Source of the DNA: Enterocloster aldenensis
GTDB taxonomy: Bacteria; Bacillota; Clostridia; Lachnospirales; Lachnospiraceae
Direction of reading: 5' to 3'
NCBI RefSeq assembly: GCF_003434055.1
Contig: NZ_QVEX01000004.1
Span: forward strand, 124,001 to 188,000
DNA: 64,000 nucleotides
The notes under the pieces are model-generated. The model was not told the DNA's origin and made no database searches. It saw only the letters and a program-made list of their open reading frames with translations. Within the stretch, counting starts at the first letter, position 1. The number at the start of each line of letters is the position of its first letter. Shown piece by piece: positions 51,186 through 59,544 of the stretch. A program made the position numbers and the translations under genes.

Positions 51186-52055
51186 ATGAAGATTGCTATT
51201 GTTGCTGACAGCAACAGCGGTATTACGCAGGATGAGGCAAAGAATCTGGGGGTATCCGTACTCCCCATGCCTTTTATGATTGACGGAACTGTTTATTATG
51301 AAGGAATTGACTTAAGTCATGAGGAGTTTTATAAAAAGATGGAGGAAGGGGCGGATATCACCACGTCACAGCCATCCCCAAAAGATGTGCTGGAATGCTG
51401 GGACTCCCTTTTGGAGGAACATGACCAGGTTGTCTATATTCCCATGTCCAGCGGGCTCAGCGGCTCCTGCCAGACCGCCCTTATGCTGGCAGAGGATTAT
51501 GACAAAAGGGTGCAGGTGGTGAATAACCAGCGCATTTCCGTAACCCAGCGCCAGTCGGCCCTGGATGCCAGGGACCTGGCTGCAAAAGGGTACTGTGCAA
51601 AAGAGATAAAGGATATATTGGAGGCAACCAAGTTTGACAGCATCATCTATATAACGGTGGACACCCTTAAGTATCTGAAAAAAGGCGGCAGGATTACGCC
51701 TGCGGCCGCGGCCCTTGGCACCCTGTTGAAAATCAAGCCGGTGCTGACCATAGAAGGGGAGAAGCTGGATGCATTTTCAAAGGCAAGGACCATGAAGCAG
51801 GCAAGGCAGACCATGCTGACTGCATTGGCCCATGATTTGGAGGAACGGTTGGGCGACAAGGAAGCAGGACATACCTATCTTCAGATTGCCCATACCTGCA
51901 ATGAGGAAGCAGCGGAGGAACTGGCGGGTATGGTAAAGGAACTGTATCCCCTGGCGCCGGTATTTGCAGCCCCTCTTTCACTGAGCATTGGATGTCATAT
52001 TGGGCCGGGAGCCCTTGCGGTGGCCTGTACCAAAAAGTTAAAGGAGCTGGAATAA
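51186..52055 (+). CDS. DegV-family fatty-acid-binding protein
   Basis: 289 residues, the family size. It opens with VADSNSGITQDEA and has LPMPFMIDG, TSQPSPKDVL with the lipid-carboxylate Ser, MSSGLSGSCQTA, and the C-terminal GCHIGPGALAVACTKK. DegV/FakB proteins bind one fatty acid and present it to the kinase FakA. FakA is not in the window. GGAG lies upstream of the ATG. It is followed without gap by the sensor kinase gene. Confidence 0.9.
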   Translation: MKIAIVADSNSGITQDEAKNLGVSVLPMPFMIDGTVYYEGIDLSHEEFYKKMEEGADITTSQPSPKDVLECWDSLLEEHDQVVYIPMSSGLSGSCQTALMLAEDYDKRVQVVNNQRISVTQRQSALDARDLAAKGYCAKEIKDILEATKFDSIIYITVDTLKYLKKGGRITPAAAALGTLLKIKPVLTIEGEKLDAFSKARTMKQARQTMLTALAHDLEERLGDKEAGHTYLQIAHTCNEEAAEELAGMVKELYPLAPVFAAPLSLSIGCHIGPGALAVACTKKLKELE

Positions 52056-53525
52056 TTGCCCAAGGAAAAATTCATGGATAGACTCCGCACCTATGGCATG
52101 AGCATAAAGGTGCCTCTGACCGGGCTTGTGATTGCAGTGGCCATCCTGCCCCTGTTCCTTCAGGCCGCGGTCATGCTGGGATCCTTTAACCAGGGACAGC
52201 TGGATGCAAGGACCATAGAGATACAGAACCAGTGCGTCATCCTGAGTAATAAGATGACAAGGTCAGGCTACATGACTGCGGAGAAGAAGAACGCCACAGG
52301 ATTGGACAGCCAGATGCAGGCCATTGCAGATGTCTATAATGGAAGGATTGTCATTGTGAACACCAACTTCCGTGTGGTCACGGATACCTTTAACCTGGCA
52401 ACCGGCAAATACTATATATCAGAGGAAGTCATCAAGTGCTTTAAAGGAGAGAACAGCAGCCATTATAACAAGGATATGCAGTATCTGGCCCAGACCATAC
52501 CCGTATATGACCCGGCCAATGAAAAGAATATTAACGGAGTGATTGTTGTCACTGCTTCCACTGAGAATATCCTGTCCCTGACAGACAAGGCCATGGGTAA
52601 ATCCAACCTGTTCCTGGTGTGCATGTGCCTGGTGCTGGCCGTCCTGGCAGCAGCTGCGGTCCACATCATCATGAGGCCCTTTAAGAACCTTCAGATGTCC
52701 TTTGACCGTGTGGCCCAGGGGGACCTGGACGCGGACATCTCTGAGGACACCTACAGGGAGACAAGGCAGCTATCCCATTCCGTGCAGAAGTCCCTCAGCA
52801 AATTGAAGGCAGTGGACCAGTCCAGGCAGGAGTTTGTTTCCAATGTGTCCCATGAACTGAAGACGCCCATTACCTCCATCCGCGTGCTTGCGGATTCCCT
52901 GATGGGGATGGAGGAGGCTCCGGTGGAACTGTACCGTGAGTTCATGACTGACATATCCGATGAGATAGACAGGGAGAACCAGATCATTGAGGACCTCCTG
53001 ATGCTGGTGAAGATGGACAAGTCTGCGGAAAGCCAGATGAATATCGGGCAGGTCAATATTAACGCAGAACTGGAACTTATATTAAAACGCCTGCATCCCA
53101 TTGCAAAACGGGGGAACGTGGAGCTTGTGCTGGAAAGCATACGCGAGGTGACTGCGGATGTGGACAAGGTGAAGATTTCCCTTGCCATTACAAACCTTGT
53201 GGAAAATGCCATCAAATATAACCGGGATTCCGGTATGGTAAGGGTAACATTGGATGCGGACCACAAGTATTTCTATGTAAAGGTGGCGGATACGGGGATC
53301 GGCATTCCGGAAGACGCCCTGGAGCATATATTCGAGCGGTTCTTCCGCGTGGACAAAGCGCGTTCCAGGGAGGTGGGAGGTACCGGACTGGGCCTTGCCA
53401 TTGCCAAGAATGTAATCCAGATGCATCATGGCATTATCGATGTGGAAAGCACGCCGGGAGAGGGCACTACCTTCAGCATGAGGGTTCCCCTGACCTATGT
53501 GCCGAGACTGGAGGTGAAGTCATGA
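52056..53525 (+). CDS. Sensor histidine kinase, HAMP-HisKA-HATPase
   Basis: 489 residues if the TTG at 52056 is used (AAGGAG 9 bases upstream, right after the degV stop), or 483 from ATG 52074. Membrane helix 1 is at about 17-40, an outside domain at about 45-170, helix 2 at about 175-200, and HAMP to about 255. HisKA is SNVSHELKTPITSIRVLADS with the phospho-His, and the ATPase domain has NLVENAIKYN, DTGIGIP, FERFFRVDKARSREVGGTGLGLAI. No response regulator is adjacent. It overlaps a GerMN lipoprotein gene by 4 bases, recalling the actinobacterial MtrB-LpqB pair. Confidence 0.9.
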   Translation: MPKEKFMDRLRTYGMSIKVPLTGLVIAVAILPLFLQAAVMLGSFNQGQLDARTIEIQNQCVILSNKMTRSGYMTAEKKNATGLDSQMQAIADVYNGRIVIVNTNFRVVTDTFNLATGKYYISEEVIKCFKGENSSHYNKDMQYLAQTIPVYDPANEKNINGVIVVTASTENILSLTDKAMGKSNLFLVCMCLVLAVLAAAAVHIIMRPFKNLQMSFDRVAQGDLDADISEDTYRETRQLSHSVQKSLSKLKAVDQSRQEFVSNVSHELKTPITSIRVLADSLMGMEEAPVELYREFMTDISDEIDRENQIIEDLLMLVKMDKSAESQMNIGQVNINAELELILKRLHPIAKRGNVELVLESIREVTADVDKVKISLAITNLVENAIKYNRDSGMVRVTLDADHKYFYVKVADTGIGIPEDALEHIFERFFRVDKARSREVGGTGLGLAIAKNVIQMHHGIIDVESTPGEGTTFSMRVPLTYVPRLEVKS

Positions 53526-54469
53526 TCAGGCCGGGATTAAGGAAAATGCTTCTGTTTTGGGTACTGATGATTATGTCCGTATGGGTGTTCATGGGCTGCA
53601 GCAGGGATGAGGCTCCTATTGCTGCGCCGGATGAAGGCACCTACCTGATTTATTACCTGAATTCAGCCATCACAAAGCTGGTGCCCAGGTCATATGAGGC
53701 TGTTTCCACCAATCAGGAGGACCTTGTGGCAGAACTGATGGACCAGTTCATCCATGTGCCCAAGGATCTGGACTGCCAGCCTGGTCTTACGGATAAGGTG
53801 ACATTTCAGGGAAGCCGCCAGGAAGAGCAGGTCCTGTACCTGTATTTTGATGTGAACTACACGGCCATGAAGCCTGAACGGGAGATACTCTGCCGGGCAG
53901 CCCTGACCAGGATGATGACCCAGATAAAGGGGGTTGACTATATCAGCATATATTGCGGGGACCAGCCCTTGATGGACCGCCAGGGCAATCCGGTGGGGGT
54001 GCTGACATCCGGTGATTTCATCATGAATACCAGCAATGTAAACGCGTACGAAAAAACAGAACTGACCCTTTATTTTGCAGATGAAACCGGCACAAGCCTG
54101 GTGGAGGAAAAACGCGAGGTGGTCCATAATATCAACACCTCCCTGGAACAGCTGATTGTGGAACAGCTGATTGCAGGGCCGGGGCAGGAGGGACATTACC
54201 CGACCCTTCCGGAGGACTGTAAGATACTGAGCCTGTCCGTGACAGACAATGTGTGCTATATCAACTTTGACTCAGCTTTTCTTGCAACCACGCTTCCGGT
54301 CAGCGAGTATGTGCCTATCTATTCCATTGTGGATTCCCTGTCAGAGATGACATCGGTGACCAAGGTACAGATCCTGGTAAACGGTTCGCAGAATGTGATG
54401 TTCAGGGATGTGATTTCCCTCAATACCGCCTTTGAGAGGAGCCAGGAGTATATTGAAGGCGCGCAGTAA
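53522..54469 (+). CDS. GerMN-domain lipoprotein
   Basis: 315 residues. The signal peptide ends in VWVFMGCSR (lipid Cys at about 26). Two GerMN-type repeats follow at about 38-150 and 180-300. Each has a YYLN- or LYFAD-like first strand and a later strand with VLYLYFDVN or VCYINFDSAF. Related domains occur in spore germination protein GerM and in LpqB. Its ATGA overlap with the kinase stop indicates tight co-translation, so it may modulate that kinase at the outer face of the membrane. No catalytic motif. Confidence 0.85.
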   Translation: MIRPGLRKMLLFWVLMIMSVWVFMGCSRDEAPIAAPDEGTYLIYYLNSAITKLVPRSYEAVSTNQEDLVAELMDQFIHVPKDLDCQPGLTDKVTFQGSRQEEQVLYLYFDVNYTAMKPEREILCRAALTRMMTQIKGVDYISIYCGDQPLMDRQGNPVGVLTSGDFIMNTSNVNAYEKTELTLYFADETGTSLVEEKREVVHNINTSLEQLIVEQLIAGPGQEGHYPTLPEDCKILSLSVTDNVCYINFDSAFLATTLPVSEYVPIYSIVDSLSEMTSVTKVQILVNGSQNVMFRDVISLNTAFERSQEYIEGAQ

Positions 54470-54546
54470 TGTTTAACGGTTCGGCTTTAAGGATCCACAT
54501 CCTCCGTGGGATGTGTCCCAAACAGATCTGAAAGGAAAAACTTAAT

Positions 54547-57168
54547 ATGAAAAGACCGCTTATTGTATTGGCAGCTGGTTTTGTACTTGGAGAGGTGCTT
54601 GCCCTGCAAGGTCAAAAAGCGGTGTCCCAGGGGCTTTTGTGGTGGCTGTATGCCGCCGCAGGGCTTTTTGGGATGTGGTCATACCGGATATCATTCCCGC
54701 AATCCGGCGGAAAAAGACAGGGCAGCAGTGCTGGAAAAACAGCGCTCCTGCTCTTTTTTGTGCTGGTACTCACAGGAGGATGCGCAGGATATGCCAGGGG
54801 GGCTTGGGAAAAGGAAAGGCTGGACCGTGAAGAAGTGTCTGCCCGGGAATTCACAGGCACCAGGGTCACGCTTCAGGGAAGGATTGGGAAAACAGAACAG
54901 GGGAACGGGAGTTTATCCCTTGTGCTGGAGGATGTCAAGGCCCGGGTGGGAAAGACAGATAAAAGATATGGCCGGGTGATTGTTTACGTGAAGGATGATG
55001 GGGGTGGGAAACATGGCAGGAGTGGAGTTGATGACGGAGGTGGAAATGATGGAAGGGGTGGAGCGGATGGCAGGAAAAAAGGAAATACCGGATTGCCAGA
55101 CCTGCTTCCGGGAATGACGGCTGAGATAAAGGGGAAGATGGAGGCAATAGAGGGTCCCAGGAATCCGGGAGAGTTTGATTTTAGAAGGTATTACCGTTCC
55201 AAGGGCACTGCCTGCAGGATGTTTGGGGAACAGATAAAGATTATAGATGGGGAATACATTCCATATCAGACATTTCTTATGAAATTCAGGGCAGGATGTG
55301 GAAAAATACTCGACAGGATCTGTCCTCCGCAGGACAGCGCTGTGTTTAAGGCCGTTCTGCTTGGGGATACGTCCGGTATGGAACCAGAGGTGCGCTCCAT
55401 GTACCAACGCCACGGTATTTCCCATCTGCTGGCGGTCAGCGGCCAGCACCTGGCCATTATAGGGGGAGGAATCTATCTTATCATGCGCCGTCTGGGGCTG
55501 GGTTATAGCCGGGCCGGGATACTGGGGGCGGTGATGGTCATAAGCTATGGAGTCATGACAGGAAGTTCCGGCTCTGCAATCCGGGCCGTAATCATGATTA
55601 TATGCCTGTGGCTGGCAGCGTCCAGGGGTAAAAGTTATGATACCCTGTCTGCCCTGGGGCTTGCAGCAGCCATACTTCTGTGGAAATCTCCCTATCTGTT
55701 GTCTGCCAGTGGATTCCAGCTGTCATTTGGCGCCGTATTTGCCATTGGAGGTCTGGGCAGCTGGCTCAAGTCTGGTTTCAAAGCAGACAAAGGGTGGAAG
55801 AACACGGTTCTGATGAGCCTGTGCGTCCAGATTGTCATAACGCCAGTGGTGCTTTATCATTATTACCAGCATCCCCTATACGGCATTTTCATGAATCTTC
55901 TGGTCATACCGCTGATAGCCGTGCTTATGTACTCGGGTATCCTGGGAATCGTGCTGGGCAGTTTCTGGCTGAAGGGAGGAACCGCCGCGGTCGGGGCAGG
56001 CCATTATGTGCTGTGTTTTTACGAATGGCTGTGCAGGCAGGTGGAACACCTGCCGGGATACTGCCTTGTGATGGGAAGACCGTCCTGGATTCAAATCATC
56101 CTGTATGGGGCCGGGATGGCCGGGACTCTGTATTGGCTTAGACGGCTGCGGTTTGAGGAAAATGGGGATGGTTTGGAAGATGGGGGGGACGATGGTGTAA
56201 AAGGTGGCGTAAAAGATGCCATAAACGATAGCAATAGCGGCAAGGGAATTGGTGGAATATGCAGATATCATATATCCAGGTTCCCTATAGCGGTAACTGC
56301 GTGTCTATATGGACTTTTCTTCCTGACTCTGCTGCCTGTGCCGGAAAAGGGATTAAAGGTCATAATGCTGGATGTGGGACAGGGAGACGGAATCGTAATG
56401 CGGACAGAAGCATTTACCATATTGGTGGATGGGGGAAGCAGCAGTGATAAGAGTCTGGGAGAGAAAACCCTGGAGCCATGCCTTAAAAGTATGGGCATAG
56501 ATACGATTGATTTTGCTGTGGTGAGCCATGGGGACAGTGACCATATAAGCGGTCTGCTGTATCTCATGGAACACTCAGAGGACATTGCGGTCAGGAACCT
56601 GATATTGCCCATGCCTGGCCGGGGACAGGAAATATATGATGAGTTGGAACGGGCTGCGGAGGATTCAGGCGGAAAGGTATTCTATATGGCTCCATCAGAC
56701 CGCATACAGGCAGGCGGGCTTAATCTGACATGCCTGTATGCAGGGGGAGGACTGCTGCCGCCAGATGACCGCAATGCCCATTCACTGGTCCTGTGTGCGG
56801 ATTACAAAGGCTTCCATATGCTTTTTACCGGGGATATGGGGACAGAGCAGGAAAAGGGACTGCTGAAACTGGCAGAAGAAGAGGGAAGCCTTCAGCAGGA
56901 ACATCTAAATCATGTGCAGGTGCTGAAAATGGCCCATCATGGTTCCGATACGTCCTCTGGCGAGGGATTCCTGGACTATTTGGATCCGGACCTGGCGCTT
57001 GTCTCATATGGAAGGGGCAACTCCTACGGCCATCCGTCCCCTGATGTGATGGAACGGATGAAAAAACGCCGTATCCCTGTGATGGAAACGGGATACGGCG
57101 GCGCAGTCATATTGCGTACGGATGGGAAAGGGCTGCGGTGCGTATATTTTATGGAGGAAGGGAGATAG
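54547..57168 (+). CDS. comEC: ComEC/Rec2 DNA-uptake channel protein
   Basis: 873 residues with the full layout: N-terminal membrane helices and an OB-like DUF4131 domain to about 235, the competence channel domain at about 255-600 (HGISHLLAVSGQHLAIIGG, GSSGSAIRAVIM, LSASGFQLSFGAVF), and a C-terminal metallo-beta-lactamase domain from about 610 (DVGQGDGIVM, VVSHGDSDHISG with zinc ligands, KMAHHGSDTSSG). Two low-complexity Gly/Asp-rich inserts stand out, at about 156-180 and 540-575. It would carry single-stranded DNA across the membrane. AAAGGAAAAAC lies upstream of the ATG. Confidence 0.93.
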   Translation: MKRPLIVLAAGFVLGEVLALQGQKAVSQGLLWWLYAAAGLFGMWSYRISFPQSGGKRQGSSAGKTALLLFFVLVLTGGCAGYARGAWEKERLDREEVSAREFTGTRVTLQGRIGKTEQGNGSLSLVLEDVKARVGKTDKRYGRVIVYVKDDGGGKHGRSGVDDGGGNDGRGGADGRKKGNTGLPDLLPGMTAEIKGKMEAIEGPRNPGEFDFRRYYRSKGTACRMFGEQIKIIDGEYIPYQTFLMKFRAGCGKILDRICPPQDSAVFKAVLLGDTSGMEPEVRSMYQRHGISHLLAVSGQHLAIIGGGIYLIMRRLGLGYSRAGILGAVMVISYGVMTGSSGSAIRAVIMIICLWLAASRGKSYDTLSALGLAAAILLWKSPYLLSASGFQLSFGAVFAIGGLGSWLKSGFKADKGWKNTVLMSLCVQIVITPVVLYHYYQHPLYGIFMNLLVIPLIAVLMYSGILGIVLGSFWLKGGTAAVGAGHYVLCFYEWLCRQVEHLPGYCLVMGRPSWIQIILYGAGMAGTLYWLRRLRFEENGDGLEDGGDDGVKGGVKDAINDSNSGKGIGGICRYHISRFPIAVTACLYGLFFLTLLPVPEKGLKVIMLDVGQGDGIVMRTEAFTILVDGGSSSDKSLGEKTLEPCLKSMGIDTIDFAVVSHGDSDHISGLLYLMEHSEDIAVRNLILPMPGRGQEIYDELERAAEDSGGKVFYMAPSDRIQAGGLNLTCLYAGGGLLPPDDRNAHSLVLCADYKGFHMLFTGDMGTEQEKGLLKLAEEEGSLQQEHLNHVQVLKMAHHGSDTSSGEGFLDYLDPDLALVSYGRGNSYGHPSPDVMERMKKRRIPVMETGYGGAVILRTDGKGLRCVYFMEEGR

Positions 57169-57258
57169 GCATCCGTCAGTTTTTGCCGGTAAGTGGAGCG
57201 CGCATATGGCGGGAATGATTTCTTAAACAGGACCTTACGCACGTCTGGCAGTTTGCTT

Positions 57259-57729
57259 TTATTCATCCGGGCTGCACAATATTTTTTCTAAAAGGGCATT
57301 GCATCCTGTGGTAATGTCATTCCAGGTGGTTTCGAAATCACCTGTATACCAGGGGTCCGCCACATCCCTGCTGCTGCCGGCAAATTCCAGCAATTTATGG
57401 ATTTTGTTATCCGGGTCGCCGCCGGAGATGCGTGTCATGTTACGGATGTTCCAGTCATCCATTCCAATCAGGTAATCAAATGTCCCATAGTCCCTGGGCT
57501 TCATCTGCTTTGCCTGATGTCCCTGACAGCTGATGCCTGCCTGGCGCAGCTTTTCCCTGGTGCCCCGGTGGGCGCTGTTTCCAATCTCCTCTGTGGAGGT
57601 GGCGGCTGAATCGAGGAAAAACATGTCCTCCAATCCTTTTTTGCGGACCAGGTCCTGGAAATAGTAGAGGGCCATGGGGCTTCTGCATATGTTGCCGTGG
57701 CAAATGAATAGTACCTTTATTTTCTCCAT
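57259..57729 (-). CDS. Low-molecular-weight protein tyrosine phosphatase
   Basis: 156 residues. The P-loop at the N-terminus is FICHGNICRSPMA (Cys-x5-Arg-Ser), and the general acid is Asp in VADPWYTGDF. The middle has LDSAATSTEEIGN, a family feature. It removes phosphate from protein or arginine/tyrosine residues. GAGGAG precedes the ATG. It is the last chromosomal gene before the mobile element, whose left end lies in its upstream region, so its native promoter may have been displaced or replaced by the insertion. Confidence 0.92.
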   Translation of the reverse strand: MEKIKVLFICHGNICRSPMALYYFQDLVRKKGLEDMFFLDSAATSTEEIGNSAHRGTREKLRQAGISCQGHQAKQMKPRDYGTFDYLIGMDDWNIRNMTRISGGDPDNKIHKLLEFAGSSRDVADPWYTGDFETTWNDITTGCNALLEKILCSPDE

Positions 57730-57809
57730 TTTATCTCCTCATATCCTCTCAAAGCCTTATAAATACTGGCTTTTCAGCCTTTGTGCATTTTTTACTTGAA
57801 AGGTTCTTT

Positions 57810-57863
57810 TTCTTGTAAATTCTTGTATTTTCTCATGTTTTTTCGGGCATTTGTGGTACAAAT
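57810..57863. repeat. Short repeats at the element end, candidate integrase arm sites
   Basis: TTCTTGTA occurs twice, 10 bases apart (57810-57817 and 57820-57827), followed by the inverted repeat ATTTGT-GGT-ACAAAT (57849-57863). They lie between the element boundary and the integrase stop, where lambda-type integrases have arm-binding sites. The crossover core itself is not determined. Confidence 0.4.
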
Positions 57864-57889
57864 GGGTTATTTTTAAAGTCCCAAATCCC

Positions 57890-59152
57890 TTATGAGATAA
57901 GGCTTACATGAGTTGTTTGTGCATGTTTTTGGGTTATAAACTTTTTCTTTTCCAGTTCATCCCTTGCTTCTTTTAATCTGGCAAGTTCTTTCTTTGCATC
58001 ATCATAGCCGGTATGCGTATAAATATTAAGTGTTACAGATATATCTGAATGCCCCATCAGATATTGCAGTGTCTTTGGGTTCATCCCTGAATTGGCCATA
58101 TTTGTACAATAAGTATGCCTGCATATATGTGGAGTAACTGGCGGCAATTGCAACAAATTCTCACGATTATATTTTTCTCTTGCATGCTGCATGTACTTTT
58201 CCCAATGAAGTGCAACCATTGGCCTTCCATTCTTGTCCAGAAACAGAAATCCTCCATATCCATCCACCATCGGCTCACGTTTTGGTTTCCTTCTATTCTT
58301 CAAGATTCGAAGAAATGCTTCTTTTACATCCGCTTCCATCGGAAGTAACCGCGTACCACTTGTTGTCTTTGTAGATACGATGATATACTTCATTTCTCGA
58401 GTTCTTTGCAACTGATGATTCACATTGATAATATCTTCTTTAAAGTCCAAGTCTTTTACAGTAAGTCCACAAAATTCAGATATTCTAAGACCTGTCTTGA
58501 ATAAGATATAAAATGCATCATAATACTGATTATAATGCGGATCATTCTTTACAAAATCAAGAAATTTAGTTTCATCTTCCGGAGAAACAGCTTGTCTTTT
58601 CTGACTGTCATTAACAAGTACTGTACCTAATTCAAATCCAAATGGATTTTTTAGAATCAAGTCATCATCCACAGCCATTTGAAAAGCAGGTCTTAAAACA
58701 CCTCTGATGGAATGAATGGAACTATATCCTCTACCATCTCTTTGTAGTTTTATCAGAAAAATCTTTGCGTCAGAAAGTTTCACATCATCCACTTTCTTAT
58801 AAGCGAATTCTTCCTTTTTCAATACATTCACCACAAATTTGTAATTCGCTAAAGTATTATGCTTTACTCCTGTTTTCAGGGAAAGATATCGTTCCACAAG
58901 TTCAAGCACTGTAATGTTACTTCCTGTAATCCCTTGCATCTGTAAGGACTGAACTTTTCTTTCTTTTTCCCTGAGAGAAAGATCCGCCCGTTTACCTTCC
59001 GGCATCTTATCTGCTTCTGTCAATCTCCAACTATATAATATTTTACGCTTGCCAAGTGAATCTGTATATTTATAGCGGTAACGTCCACTTGGTTCCTGCC
59101 ATTCTCCTTGCTGGAGAACTCTGCCTTTATCATCACGTCTCTTTGAAATCAT
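57890..59152 (-). CDS. int: Tyrosine recombinase / integrase (Tn916 Int type)
   Basis: 420 residues. The N-terminal Tn916-type DNA-binding domain (GEWQEPSGRYRYKYTDSLGKR) is followed by a core-binding domain at about 85-175 and a catalytic domain with Arg in TGLRISEFCGLT, His-x-x-Arg in HICRHTYCT, His/Trp-like GHSDISVTLNIYTH and the nucleophile Tyr in that last motif. It excises and integrates the element. It is the gene nearest the left end, with the excisionase gene just upstream. ATCTCAAAG-type leader with GGAGGTAGG gives the start at 59152. Confidence 0.93.
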   Translation of the reverse strand: MISKRRDDKGRVLQQGEWQEPSGRYRYKYTDSLGKRKILYSWRLTEADKMPEGKRADLSLREKERKVQSLQMQGITGSNITVLELVERYLSLKTGVKHNTLANYKFVVNVLKKEEFAYKKVDDVKLSDAKIFLIKLQRDGRGYSSIHSIRGVLRPAFQMAVDDDLILKNPFGFELGTVLVNDSQKRQAVSPEDETKFLDFVKNDPHYNQYYDAFYILFKTGLRISEFCGLTVKDLDFKEDIINVNHQLQRTREMKYIIVSTKTTSGTRLLPMEADVKEAFLRILKNRRKPKREPMVDGYGGFLFLDKNGRPMVALHWEKYMQHAREKYNRENLLQLPPVTPHICRHTYCTNMANSGMNPKTLQYLMGHSDISVTLNIYTHTGYDDAKKELARLKEARDELEKKKFITQKHAQTTHVSLIS

Positions 59153-59238
59153 ATCCTACCTCCAAGGGGACGCAACATGATATTGTTAGTATATCATGTA
59201 ACCCCTAATTCGAACACCTCCTTCTTTTAAATTTCATT

Positions 59239-59442
59239 TTATATCGCACTGAGTGTATCAATAAATTTTTCAAATCTTGTTCGTTTTATCTGTACACGAT
59301 TCCCATTCCAAAGCAAATACTCTGCATTTGGATTGTCACTGACTAACTTACGAAGCTTTCCTTCTCCAATACGAAAATAGGATGCTGCCTCTTCAATGGA
59401 TAATGTATACTTCTTCCAATAAGGTATATCATAACTTGTCAT
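59239..59442 (-). CDS. xis: Excisionase / MerR-like HTH protein
   Basis: 67 residues. The start at 59442 has AAGGAGG upstream; the longer frame from 59541 runs through the intergenic repeats. The sequence [29 protein letters not shown] is the small winged HTH of Tn916-type excisionases. It bends DNA at the element ends to favour excision and is encoded directly upstream of int, as in Tn916 relatives. Confidence 0.85.
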   Translation of the reverse strand: MTSYDIPYWKKYTLSIEEAASYFRIGEGKLRKLVSDNPNAEYLLWNGNRVQIKRTRFEKFIDTLSAI

Positions 59443-59473
59443 TTGTATGCCTCCTTCTATTATCTTTGTTTTT

Positions 59474-59539
59474 GACATTGGCGGCTGGCAAAGGTATCTA
59501 TAAAGACTGCCAATGCCAAAGTATTTTTTTGCCAATGTC
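59474..59539. repeat. Three ATTGGC/GCCAAT boxes between xis and the primase gene
   Basis: GACATTGGC (59474-59482) and GCCAATGTC (59531-59539) are perfect inverted repeats, with a third box GCCAATGCC at 59509-59517 between them. In the minus transcript they could form a hairpin, but no U run follows. Protein binding sites for Xis or a regulator are equally possible. Confidence 0.5.
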
Positions 59540-59544
59540 ATCTT

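Noticed and set aside
57755..57785. TACTGGCTTTTCAGCC region as the attachment core
   Set aside because: It lies in the right place, but without the right end or an empty site no duplicate can be shown, so I do not list it as an att site.
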